The notes: generated by a model from the letters alone, not told the origin. A stretch of 7,504 nt of DNA from Leptolyngbya sp. SIO4C5 (GCA_010671965.1 JAAHIC010000199.1:1-7504); one strand, 5' to 3'; shown: positions 1 through 6,497, counted from the stretch's first letter. Numbers and translations are program-made.

Positions 1-80
1 TCTCCCGCCCGTTCGCTCTCATAAAACACACCGGCACCAAATCCCAATCCCGCAAAATCACCCTCTTGTATGGTGTATTT
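1..80. repeat. Inverted copy of 534-613 (left arm, probable assembly or amplification chimera)
   Basis: These 80 bases are the exact reverse complement of 534-613 (80 of 80 by direct comparison). The match stops at position 81. The arms are 453 bp apart. The reading frame of the receptor stays open through this stretch by chance, but what it encodes there is antisense barrel sequence; receptor-like residues begin only after the junction (SETEADAFSPRVG). Because the copy begins at the very first base, it may extend beyond the window. An inverted chimera at a contig end is the simplest reading; a real inverted duplication is possible. Confidence 0.85.
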
Positions 81-809
81 AGTGAAACGGAAGCTGATGC
101 CTTCTCTCCTCGCGTAGGCATTATCTACCGACCAATTGAACCAGTTACTCTTTACGCTAGCTATACCCGCTCCTTTACTCCTAACAGTGGAACGAATGTC
201 GATGGTGAGTCATTCGATCCAGAACGGGGAACGGCGTTTGAAGTTGGGGTGAAGACTGAAATTATTCCAGACCGTCTATTTTCAACTCTGGCTTTCTATG
301 ACACGACGCTCACTAATGTAACCACATCAGATCCCGACAATCCTGGGTTTTCCGTTCTAACGGGAGAACAAAGAAGTCAGGGGATTGAACTGGATGTTCA
401 AGGAGAAATTTTACCCGGATGGGATATTTTTGCTGGGTATGCCTACACCGATGCAAGGGTGACAGAAGATAACAATATTCCTGTGGGCAATCGCCTGAGA
501 AGTGTGCCTGAACATAATTTCAATTTGTGGACAAAATACACCATACAAGAGGGTGATTTTGCGGGATTGGGATTTGGTGCCGGTGTGTTTTATGAGAGCG
601 AACGGGCGGGAGACCGAGATAACTCTTTCTTTGTTGATGGCTATGCTCGCGTTGATGCGGCAATTTCCTACGAGCGAGATAACTATCGGTTTGGTTTAAA
701 TTTTCAAAACCTTTTCGATACTGAATACATTGAAGCTGCAACTGATGACCTAAGTATTTTCTTTGGTGCGCCGTTTACGGTACTGGGGACGGTCTCAGTA
801 GAGTTTTAG
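81..809 (+). CDS. TonB-dependent siderophore receptor, C-terminal beta-barrel (5' partial)
   Basis: Outer-membrane receptor that imports a ferric siderophore using energy from TonB-ExbB-ExbD. About 240 residues remain, all from the C-terminal half of the beta-barrel (TonB_dep_Rec family). Visible family features are FSPRVGIIYRP followed by LYASYTRSFTPN, the strand FEVGVKTE, GIELDVQGE, GYAYTDARV, DGYARVDAAISYERDNYRFGL, NLFDTEYIEAA and the ending GAPFTVLGTVSVEF. The last residue is Phe, the usual outer-membrane-protein assembly signal. Signal peptide, plug domain and the first part of the barrel, several hundred residues, are missing upstream. The longest open frame would reach back to a TTG at 66 and beyond, but bases before 81 belong to the inverted copy, so I begin at the junction. 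No start codon lies in the window. The type is secure; the exact siderophore cannot be told. Confidence 0.93.
   Translation, partial: SETEADAFSPRVGIIYRPIEPVTLYASYTRSFTPNSGTNVDGESFDPERGTAFEVGVKTEIIPDRLFSTLAFYDTTLTNVTTSDPDNPGFSVLTGEQRSQGIELDVQGEILPGWDIFAGYAYTDARVTEDNNIPVGNRLRSVPEHNFNLWTKYTIQEGDFAGLGFGAGVFYESERAGDRDNSFFVDGYARVDAAISYERDNYRFGLNFQNLFDTEYIEAATDDLSIFFGAPFTVLGTVSVEF
534..613. repeat. Right arm of the 80-bp perfect inverted repeat, inside the receptor gene
   Basis: This stretch encodes normal barrel sequence (about YTIQEGDFAG through the FYESER strand), in frame with its surroundings, so it is the original copy. Its reverse complement is at 1-80. Confidence 0.85.
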
Positions 810-816
810 GTTGACT

Positions 817-1003
817 CCACCCCCGCCCTCCCCTTTGGAAGGGAGCGAGTTTCTTCTGTTCCTCAGCAAGGACAGAAAATATTTCCCCCCTTTGAAAGGG
901 GAGATTAAGGGGGGTTAGAAGATCAAGCACAAGCTTTCTGCGACCCCACCCCCGCCCTCCCCTTGGGAAGGGAAGGGAGCTAGTCTCCGGGGGGCAAGGG
1001 AGC
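817..1003. repeat. G/C-rich hairpin repeat cluster in the gap after the receptor
   Basis: The gap from 810 to 1059 carries no recognisable gene. It holds two copies of CCACCCCCGCCCTCCCCTT, at 817-835 and 946-964, each followed by a GGAAGGGA-type complement. Between them is a second unit, 885-917, made of a CCCCTTT/AAAGGGG hairpin (887-901) followed by GATTAAGGGGGGTT. Further purine-rich GGGAAGGG and CCGGGGGGCAAGGGAGCC sequence follows to about 1003. The same two unit types recur at 1422-1530. From memory, runs of this kind are dispersed intergenic repeats in filamentous cyanobacteria. The hairpin at 887-901 could also end the receptor transcript, but no T run follows it. Confidence 0.7.
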
Positions 1004-1059
1004 CAAAAATCAAACCCGATAGGTCATTCTAAAGAGGAACAAACTCATGCATCAAAACA

Positions 1060-1491
1060 ATGACCGAACTGTTCAACAAGTCTTCAGAACTAGTAAAACG
1101 GCGCATCCTCCGTAACAATCCTACTCCTGCCGAAACCAAAGTTTGGACACGACTGAGAAAACGACAGGTAGAAAACTGCAAGTTTCGCAGACAGTATAGC
1201 ATCGGTACACTTGTCGTTGATTTTTACGTTCCCGAGCTAAAGCTGGCAATTTAAATTGATGGCAGTAGCCACTTCAGTCTTGACGCGATCGCCTACGACC
1301 GAGAAAGAGAACAATATTTAGCAGCAAAAGGAATTTGTGTAATCAGGTTTACCAATGAGGAAGTTTATCAACAATTGGAGCAAGTGGTGGAGGCGATCGC
1401 TCAAAAAGTCAGACAAATGCGGTCTACCCCTCCCCAACCCTCCCCTTACCGAGGGGAGGGAGCCTCTCCCCCCTTTGCAAGGGGGGATTAA
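1060..1491 (+). pseudogene. DUF559-family endonuclease-like gene, broken by in-frame TAA
   Basis: Small stand-alone protein of the DUF559 family, a restriction-endonuclease-like (PD-(D/E)XK, Vsr-related) fold; its cellular role is not established. The frame gives MTELFNKSSELVKRRILRNN, then AETKVWTRLRKRQ, CKFRRQYSIG and VVDFYVPELKLAI, the family's expected order. At codon 65 (1252-1254) TAA stands where relatives have the Glu of AIE-[IL]-DG, a GAA to TAA single-base change. After the stop the same frame continues to match: IDGSSHF, AYDREREQYLAAKG, VIRFTNEEVYQQLEQVVEAIAQKV. Family-like sequence ends near 1421; the frame then runs into repeat DNA and stops at 1489-1491. An ATG at 1047 is nearer the AGAGGA at 1033 but is in another frame. 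Only a 64-residue fragment lacking half the fold would be made, so I call it dead unless the stop is a sequence error. Confidence 0.85.
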
Positions 1492-2524
1492 GGGGGGTGT
1501 AATCCTTTCAAAGGGGGGACTAAGCGGGGGCAAAAGAAGAGGCAAATGGATTAATCGGTATCTGTTGCTCTTGCTCGCTATAGCGATTATCTCAGCCTGT
1601 ACCGGTACCTCAACTAACTCAAACCAGCTAAGCGATTCTCCATCCCCCTTATCCGATTGTCGAACAGTGCAACATTCGTTGGGAGAGGTCTGCATACCGC
1701 TCAATCCTCAGCGAGTCGTCGTTCTCGGTGCGGGTTTCGATACCTTATTGTCATTAGGTATTAAGCCTGTCGGCAGCACTGAATCCGGTAGAAAGGATTA
1801 TTCGTATCTAAAAAATAAAGCAAAAGATATTGAGGATGTTGGTAATGCTAATAGTCCTAACCTGGAGGCAATTGCCGCTTTAAAGCCAGACTTAATATTG
1901 GGGTTTGACTACCGCGATCGAAAAAACTATGAGCTATTGTCGCAAATTGCGCCAACTGTACTGCATGAATGGAGAGGTACAGGTGAAGATGATTGGAAAA
2001 GCCTGATGAACCAGATGGCAGAAGCTCTCGGAAAAACTGATAGGGCAGAACAGATTCTGACAGATTACAATGCCCGAATTGAAAAGTTTCAGTCACAGAT
2101 GGGCGATCGATTAAAGCAGACAGAAGTTTCGATTGTCCGCGTCCAACAAGGCAGAATTTTACTTTATCTCGAAGATAGTGCTTGCGGATCGGTAGTAGCG
2201 GATGCGGGTTTTCCACGCCCCGACCACCAGACAAAGTTTAAAGAACCCGACGTATCGATTAGTAAGGAATTGCTCTATAAGGCAGATGCCGATGTCATCT
2301 TTCTTTGGACACTGGGTGTGGACGAAGAAGCGGCTCAGAAGTCTCAAACCGCTTTGAAAGAGTTAAGAGCGGACCCTTTATGGTCAAACCTTAACGCAGT
2401 TCGGCAAGACAAAGTCTACGAGGTTCCTAGTCGTTGGATCAGCATAGGTCCGACTGCCGCGAATTTAGTCCTCGACGATCTGTTTAAGTATTTTGTCGAT
2501 TCACCATCCCAAGCTGCTCAATAA
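1355..2524 (+). CDS. FecB-like ferric-siderophore ABC transporter substrate-binding lipoprotein; start uncertain
   Basis: Periplasmic binding protein (Peripla_BP_2 / FecB-like) that takes ferric siderophore from the outer-membrane receptor and delivers it to an ABC permease. Numbering from the ATG at 1355, residues 68-82 form a lipoprotein signal (RYLLLLLAIAIISAC), with lipobox ISAC and acylated Cys82. After a short linker the fold starts near residue 120 (RVVVLGAGFDTLLSLGIKPVGS); then come SPNLEAIAALKPDLILG and QIAPTVL, and in the second lobe PDVSISKELL, ADVIFLWTLG, DPLWSNLNAVRQDKVYEV and SIGPTAANLVLDDL. Residues 83-389, about 307, match the family length. Residues 1-65 are not family sequence: they are the out-of-frame end of the dead nuclease plus repeat DNA. 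I give the only in-frame ATG as the outer limit. The true start may be ATT at 1550 behind AGAAGAGG (1535-1542), or TTG at 1475. An ATG at 1546 is one base out of frame and hits TAA at 1552. Permease genes are not adjacent. Confidence 0.85.
   Translation: MRKFINNWSKWWRRSLKKSDKCGLPLPNPPLTEGREPLPPLQGGIKGGVILSKGGLSGGKRRGKWINRYLLLLLAIAIISACTGTSTNSNQLSDSPSPLSDCRTVQHSLGEVCIPLNPQRVVVLGAGFDTLLSLGIKPVGSTESGRKDYSYLKNKAKDIEDVGNANSPNLEAIAALKPDLILGFDYRDRKNYELLSQIAPTVLHEWRGTGEDDWKSLMNQMAEALGKTDRAEQILTDYNARIEKFQSQMGDRLKQTEVSIVRVQQGRILLYLEDSACGSVVADAGFPRPDHQTKFKEPDVSISKELLYKADADVIFLWTLGVDEEAAQKSQTALKELRADPLWSNLNAVRQDKVYEVPSRWISIGPTAANLVLDDLFKYFVDSPSQAAQ
1422..1530. repeat. Second G/C-rich hairpin repeat cluster, overlapping the fecB open frame
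   Basis: Three hairpin-prone units lie in a row. The first has a perfect 9-bp stem, CCCTCCCCT (1438-1446) with AGGGGAGGG (1452-1460). The second has a perfect 8-bp stem, CCCCCCTT (1468-1475) with AAGGGGGG (1479-1486), followed by ATTAAGGGGGG as in the unit at 885-917. The third, CCTTTCAAAGGGGGGACTAAGCGGGGG at its core (about 1505-1530), is a shorter relative. The cluster sits where the dead nuclease ends and the lipoprotein begins, and supplies the proline- and glycine-rich N-terminal part of that open frame. Confidence 0.75.
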
Positions 2525-2641
2525 TGCCAAGTCATTACGAAATCTCTTATTGTCACGATGCTCAGCCACAGTCTGCCCCATCAAAACCCATACAGATGCA
2601 GGTCGCATCCCCCATCCCTCGCATGATTTAACCATCTCATC

Positions 2642-4009
2642 ATGCGCATCTTCCTCCTCATCTGGCTCGCCCAACTCATCTCCACCATCGGCAGCCGCAT
2701 GAGTAACTTCGCCCTCGTCCTCTGGGCCTGGGACCTCACCGGCTCACCCACCGCGCTCACCCTAGTCGCCTTTTTTTCCCGACTGCCCCGCATCCCCATC
2801 ACCCTATTTGCCGGTGTCGTTGTTGATCGCTACCGCCGCAAACAGCTCATGCTCCTCGGCGACAGCATCGCCGCCCTCTCCACCCTCGGCATCGCCCTCC
2901 TCTACCTCACCGACGCCCTACAACTCTGGCACCTCTACCTCGCCGCTGCCCTCAATGGCGGCTTCGGCCAAATCCAAAGCCTCGCCTACCGAGCCTCCGT
3001 CTCTCTGCTGGTCCCTAAAACCCAGCTCACCCGGGCCAACAGCCTGTCGATTTCGGTGGGTTATGGCTCAAACATCCTAGGGCCAGCCCTGGCTGGACTA
3101 CTCTATCCGCTGATTGGGCTACTGGGCATTTTATGGATTGACCTGGCGACCTTTGGGGGCGCGATCGCCCTCCTCCTCCTTTCTCCCATCCCCCATCCCC
3201 CCTCTCAACCAAACAGCAAACCTACCCCCCTCCTCTCCCAGCTCACCGTTGGCTTTCGCTACGTCTGGCAAAAACCGAGTTTGCGATCGCTGCTGCTCAT
3301 CACCACCGCATTCTGGTTTTTCCACGACCTCGGTGAAGCCGTCTACGACCCCATGATCTTGGCCCGCACCAACGGCAATGCCCAAGTCCTCGCCAGCGTC
3401 GGAGCCGCCGCCGGTATCGGCGGCGTTACGGGCGCGATTGGCTTGAGCCTCTGGGGCGGCCCCAAGCAGCGGGTGCGGGGTCTGCTGTCAGGCTTTATCG
3501 GCGCGGGTCTCAGCAAAATCGTCTTTGGCTTGGGGCGCGCTCCCCAGGTTTGGATTCCCGCCCAGGTTTGTTCTTCTCTCAATTTTCCCCTGTTGGGCAG
3601 CTCAGCCAATGCCCTCTGGATGGAGTCAATCCCCGCCGCCATCCAGGGCCGTGTCTTTGCCGCCAACTCCCTAGCCGTGCAGAGCGTTAGCGCCCTGGCC
3701 GTACTGCTGGCGGGGCCGCTAGCTGATCGCCTACTAGAGCCTGCCATGATGTCTGGGGGCGGGTTGACGGGCTGGCTGGCACTCAGTTTTGGTAATGGGG
3801 CCGGTGCTGGCATGGCGGTATTGTACACAGCCTGTGCGATGGCAATGCTGCTGGTAGGCATCGGAGGATGTTTTAGTTCTGAGTTGCAGGCGATCGCAGG
3901 TGGAGCCCGAAGTGCAGGGGCGGATGTTTGCGAGTCGGTTTCTAGTGACGCAGTTGGCGACACCACTGGGGGCGGCGATCGCGGCTCCTCTCGCCGATCA
4001 CGTCTTTGA
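2642..4009 (+). CDS. MFS transporter of the EntS/MFS_3 type, probable siderophore exporter
   Basis: Inner-membrane proton-driven exporter; in siderophore loci such proteins are thought to secrete the siderophore, as EntS does for enterobactin. That role is inferred from context. The protein starts MRIFLLIWLAQLISTIGSRM, the usual first helix of this group. MFS motif A lies between helices 2 and 3, G58-VVV-D62-RYRRK. Many hydrophobic helices follow, with a hydrophilic proline-rich loop (about 180-200) between halves, and the C-terminal marks AAIQGRVFA and AGPLADRLLEPAM. An in-frame TGA at 2624-2626 fixes ATG 2642 as the first ATG start. I see no clear Shine-Dalgarno. Authentic sequence ends about residue 419 (LQAIA, at the HIP1 site 3890-3897). 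The last 36 residues, ARSAGADVCESV onward, are a hydrophilic read-through into another MFS gene's remnant in the wrong frame. The helices are all kept, so it may still work. Confidence 0.85.
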   Translation: MRIFLLIWLAQLISTIGSRMSNFALVLWAWDLTGSPTALTLVAFFSRLPRIPITLFAGVVVDRYRRKQLMLLGDSIAALSTLGIALLYLTDALQLWHLYLAAALNGGFGQIQSLAYRASVSLLVPKTQLTRANSLSISVGYGSNILGPALAGLLYPLIGLLGILWIDLATFGGAIALLLLSPIPHPPSQPNSKPTPLLSQLTVGFRYVWQKPSLRSLLLITTAFWFFHDLGEAVYDPMILARTNGNAQVLASVGAAAGIGGVTGAIGLSLWGGPKQRVRGLLSGFIGAGLSKIVFGLGRAPQVWIPAQVCSSLNFPLLGSSANALWMESIPAAIQGRVFAANSLAVQSVSALAVLLAGPLADRLLEPAMMSGGGLTGWLALSFGNGAGAGMAVLYTACAMAMLLVGIGGCFSSELQAIAGGARSAGADVCESVSSDAVGDTTGGGDRGSSRRSRL

Positions 4010-4205
4010 ACCCGCCATGCAACCCGGAGGATATTTAGCCGATAGACTCGGTGGTATCTTTGGAACTGGCGCAGGTGCAGGCATGGCCCTGCAGATGACC
4101 CTGTTTGCCAGTTTGGGGCTGCTGATTGCGGTGGGTGGATACTGGGTACGGCAACTGCGACAGGTCGAAATGACCACAGACGACCTGCCAGCACTTAAGC
4201 CTTAA
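3898..4205 (+). pseudogene. 3' remnant of a second MFS transporter gene, joined out of frame
   Basis: In the frame of GTG 3900 about 101 residues follow: VEPEVQGRMFASRFLVTQ, PLADHVFEPAM, GTGAGAGMALQMTL, then a last helix LGLLIAVGGYW and a charged tail ending at TAA 4203-4205. This is the C-terminal fifth of an MFS_3 exporter. It parallels the end of the gene just before it (QGRVFAANSLAVQS, PLADRLLEPAM, GNGAGAGMAVLYT), yet the two differ at about half of positions, so it comes from a diverged paralog and not from a recent copy. The preceding helices of that paralog are gone. The junction falls directly after the GCGATCGC at 3890-3897 and shifts frame by one. The fragment alone cannot be a transporter. 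Confidence 0.8.
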
Positions 4206-4330
4206 CGCCCACTCGTACCAAAGCCCCACTCGCACTTCATGCAACGACCCAATGGGTCTTACCGAAGTTCGCATGCTCAAGCCGAATTCCCAAGCCTCAT
4301 CGCTCAAATCTACCCTGCCCAGCCACTGAA
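4206..4330. other. Spacer before the ABC ATPase gene, with a doubtful 31-codon frame
   Basis: No recognised gene. It holds a short hairpin, GACCC/GGGTC (4246-4258), without a T run. A 31-codon frame from ATG 4239 ends at TGA 4332-4334, so its stop overlaps the ATG of the next gene as ATGA. The peptide resembles nothing I know. The ATPase gene lacks a visible Shine-Dalgarno, so translational coupling through this overlap is conceivable, but a frame of this size is easily a chance event. Confidence 0.3.
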
Positions 4331-5143
4331 ATGACTCACCACTCTGAAACCGCCTACACGCTGACCACCCGCAAGCTGACGCTGGCTTACGACCAGGCCA
4401 TCATCATTCGCGACCTTGATTTAGCCATTCCCACGGGCAAAATTACCGCCCTGGTTGGGCCGAATGGATGTGGCAAGTCAACCGTGTTGAAAGGATTTGG
4501 GCGATTGCTCAAGCCCCAAAGCGGGGTGGTGTATCTTGACGGCAAGGCGGTCGCCCATCAGCCCACCAAGGCGATCGCGCGCCAATTGGGTCTCTTGCCC
4601 CAGAGCCCGATTGCGCCAGAAAGGTTAACGGTGAGAGAACTCGTGGCTCAAGGTCGCTATCCTTACCAAAACTGGCTGCAACAGTGGTCAAAAGGGGATG
4701 AGCTAGCGGTGGAACAAGCGTTGACCATCACGGAAATGGTGGAGTTGGGCGATCGCCCCCTGGACACGCTGTCGGGTGGGCAGCGCCAACGGGCCTGGAT
4801 TGCCATGACTCTGGCCCAAGACACCGATATTCTGTTATTGGATGAACCGACGACATTTCTGGATTTGGCCCACCAAATCGAAGTGCTGGACTTGCTTTAT
4901 GAGCTGAATCAAGCCCAAGACCGGACGATTGTGATGGTGCTGCATGACCTCAATCAAGCCTGCCGCTATGCCGATAATGTCATCGCCCTGCGAGCGGGTC
5001 AGGTCTATGCTCAGGGAATGCCAACTCAGGTGATGACAGAAACGATGGTGCGGGATGTGTTTGGCATCGATAGCCGCATCATTAGCGATCCGGTATCGGA
5101 AACCCCCCTGTGTATTCCCATTGGTCGCAAAGCCGTTCGCTGA
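4331..5143 (+). CDS. Ferric-siderophore ABC transporter ATP-binding protein (FecE/FepC/FhuC type)
   Basis: Cytoplasmic ATPase that drives import of ferric siderophore through an FecCD-type permease. It has 270 residues, the usual size. All nucleotide-binding motifs are intact: Walker [10 protein letters not shown] (43-51), Q-loop Q91 in LLPQSP, the family mark [14 protein letters not shown] (100-113), signature [10 protein letters not shown] (147-156), Walker [10 protein letters not shown] (166-174) with Glu172, D-loop FLDL (176-179) and H-loop His205 in [14 protein letters not shown] and [11 protein letters not shown] are typical of the iron-complex group. The start at ATG 4331 gives the normal N-terminus ([14 protein letters not shown]); no Shine-Dalgarno is visible. 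The permease partner is not in the window and the gene upstream is an MFS remnant, so the order fecB-permease-ATPase is broken here. Confidence 0.95.
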   Translation: MTHHSETAYTLTTRKLTLAYDQAIIIRDLDLAIPTGKITALVGPNGCGKSTVLKGFGRLLKPQSGVVYLDGKAVAHQPTKAIARQLGLLPQSPIAPERLTVRELVAQGRYPYQNWLQQWSKGDELAVEQALTITEMVELGDRPLDTLSGGQRQRAWIAMTLAQDTDILLLDEPTTFLDLAHQIEVLDLLYELNQAQDRTIVMVLHDLNQACRYADNVIALRAGQVYAQGMPTQVMTETMVRDVFGIDSRIISDPVSETPLCIPIGRKAVR

Positions 5144-5309
5144 ACTACCGGCTTGATCCCGTTCCAGGTCATATTTGAGGTCCATTGCAGAGCCTCACAT
5201 TGCTAATCGTTTGGCGATCGCCCAAATCCTCAACCACCCTTCCTCCCTGACTAGAAACTAACGTGCTCTCTATTTGCATCTATCACACACAGTCGGGCTT
5301 ATTGCGATC

Positions 5310-5318
5310 TGATATCAT
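5310..5318 (+). promoter_or_regulatory. Candidate extended -10 promoter for the AraC-type regulator
   Basis: TGATATCAT fits the extended -10 form TGnTATAAT with one mismatch (TATCAT). It lies 35 bp before the GTG start at 5354, giving a leader of about 30 nt. No -35 box is evident at 17 bp. The first eight bases (5310-5317) are also a palindrome, so a chance match is possible. The rest of the gap 5144-5353 holds one HIP1 site (5214-5221) and no gene that I recognise. Confidence 0.3.
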
Positions 5319-5353
5319 CAATGGACTTATCCAAACCTGTTATTGAGTAAGCC

Positions 5354-6340
5354 GTGACCATCACTTTTCGGGATGACGATTGGGAGCAACTGCTGCAACA
5401 GCATGTGCTGACGACCCAACCAGAGTTGTTGGCCAATCACAAAGATCAAACTCTAATATTGCCAGACTGGCTAGGCGCTGGTTACAAGCGCGATATCATG
5501 CTGGAACGAGATCTCTCGCTAACATTACATCAGCTTCGATACAAAGAAGACATCATTTCTGTAGGATCCGAGGCCAAACGCAACTGTTTTGAGTTTGCGT
5601 TTGTTACCACTGGCAAAGCTTTGGTTGATCAGCAACTTTACACGGTTAATCAGGAAGTATTTCTCGCGAATTCAGATTTGCCCGGTTGCGAGGTGCGACA
5701 TTTTGCCGACCGGAATTTCTCCGCGATCGATATTCATATCAACAAGTCGTTGCTGGAAACAATGGTCAGGGAATACGAGAGTACACTGCCCCTAGATCTG
5801 CGGCGGATGGTGTCAGGTGGTGACGATCGCCCCATCCTGCCTGCCCTAAAAATCACACCAGCAATGCAGCGGTTATTGCAGCAAATCTGGCACTGTCCCC
5901 ATACCGGGCTGACGCGATCGCTTTTCTTAGAGGCTAAATCTTTGGAGCTAATTGCCCTCTACCTTCAGGCAGCGCAGGAAGACGACGATACTTCGTCAGC
6001 GCTGCAAGCCGCTGATCTCGAAAGCATCCGCCACGCTCAGGAGATCCTGCGGCAAAATCTCAAGACCCCGCCCTCGCTTATAGAACTCGCTCGCCAGGTG
6101 GGCATTAACGATCGCAAACTCAAACAAGGCTTCCGTGAAGTGCTGGACACCACGGTGTTTGGTTACCTGACCCAGCAGCGGATGGAACGGGCCTGCCAGT
6201 TTCTCTCTCATGGGCGATCTGTGGCTGTGGTGGCGGCCATGGTCGGCTATGACAGCCCCACTGCCTTTAGCGGAGCCTTTCGCCGCCAGCTGGGGATAAC
6301 GCCCAAGGACTATCAGCTCGCCAATTGCCGCCGAGCTTAA
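5354..6340 (+). CDS. AraC-family transcriptional regulator, PchR-like
   Basis: DNA-binding activator of siderophore uptake genes; PchR-type members bind the ferric siderophore and switch on receptor genes. That ligand role is known for the family and inferred here. The 328 residues show the PchR-like N-terminal region with PDWLGAGYKRDIML (37-50) and a cupin-like sensor part, then an AraC DNA-binding domain from about 221. Its first helix-turn-helix is IELARQVGINDRKLKQGFRE (243-262), the second AVVAAMVGYDSPTAFSGAFR (291-310), closed by QLGITPKDYQ. The start is GTG: an in-frame TAA at 5348-5350 rules out anything upstream, including the ATG at 5321, which opens a nine-codon frame (MDLSKPVIE) ending at that TAA. 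Only a weak GAG (5345-5347) precedes the GTG. It sits between the ATPase and the second receptor, and its stop codon overlaps the direct repeats ahead of that receptor. Confidence 0.93.
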   Translation: MTITFRDDDWEQLLQQHVLTTQPELLANHKDQTLILPDWLGAGYKRDIMLERDLSLTLHQLRYKEDIISVGSEAKRNCFEFAFVTTGKALVDQQLYTVNQEVFLANSDLPGCEVRHFADRNFSAIDIHINKSLLETMVREYESTLPLDLRRMVSGGDDRPILPALKITPAMQRLLQQIWHCPHTGLTRSLFLEAKSLELIALYLQAAQEDDDTSSALQAADLESIRHAQEILRQNLKTPPSLIELARQVGINDRKLKQGFREVLDTTVFGYLTQQRMERACQFLSHGRSVAVVAAMVGYDSPTAFSGAFRRQLGITPKDYQLANCRRA

Positions 6341-6379
6341 AAAGTCCCGATCGCAGAGAAAAAAGTCCCGATTGAAGAG
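6339..6379 (+). promoter_or_regulatory. Two 20-bp direct repeats, candidate operator for the AraC regulator
   Basis: AAAAAGTCCCGATCGCAGAG (6339-6358) and AAAAAGTCCCGATTGAAGAG (6360-6379) agree at 18 of 20 positions and are spaced 21 bp start to start, two helical turns. AraC proteins often bind tandem direct repeats on one DNA face. The pair lies about 120 bp before the second receptor start and directly after the regulator gene, whose TAA (6338-6340) it overlaps. I find no further AGTCCCGAT in the window, including ahead of the regulator. Binding is inferred. The rest of the gap to 6497 shows no confident -10 or -35 and no recognised Fur box. Confidence 0.5.
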
Positions 6380-6497
6380 ATTTTGATCGTCTTATCCCCA
6401 TAAGTTAAACAACAGCATTTGCAAGACATTCTCATCTGGAATTGTGAATCTATTGAGATTGCTTTGCTGGCGGCTGTCGATGGTGTGAGAAACGGTG

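Noticed and set aside
66..80. TTG at 66 as the start of the first receptor
   Set aside because: It lies inside the inverted copy, and the protein after it is the middle of a beta-barrel, so no true start can be here.
1438..1530. Short G/C-rich repeats as a CRISPR array
   Set aside because: Units are adjacent, unequal and self-complementary, with no uniform spacers.
3343..4194. Long minus-strand open frame (283 codons) opposite the MFS gene
   Set aside because: It is the antisense shadow of a G/C-rich coding region; its product is Pro/Ala/Arg-rich and resembles no family, while the + strand encodes clear MFS motifs.
5130..5154. AAGCCG/CGGCTT hairpin over the ATPase stop as a terminator
   Set aside because: Only a 6-bp stem with a 13-nt loop and no following T run; too weak to call.
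6401..6460. Sigma70-type promoter for the second receptor (TAAGTT, TCTATT or TTGCAA elements)
   Set aside because: No pair of boxes fits with acceptable spacing; an activator-dependent promoter may lack them, so none was assigned.
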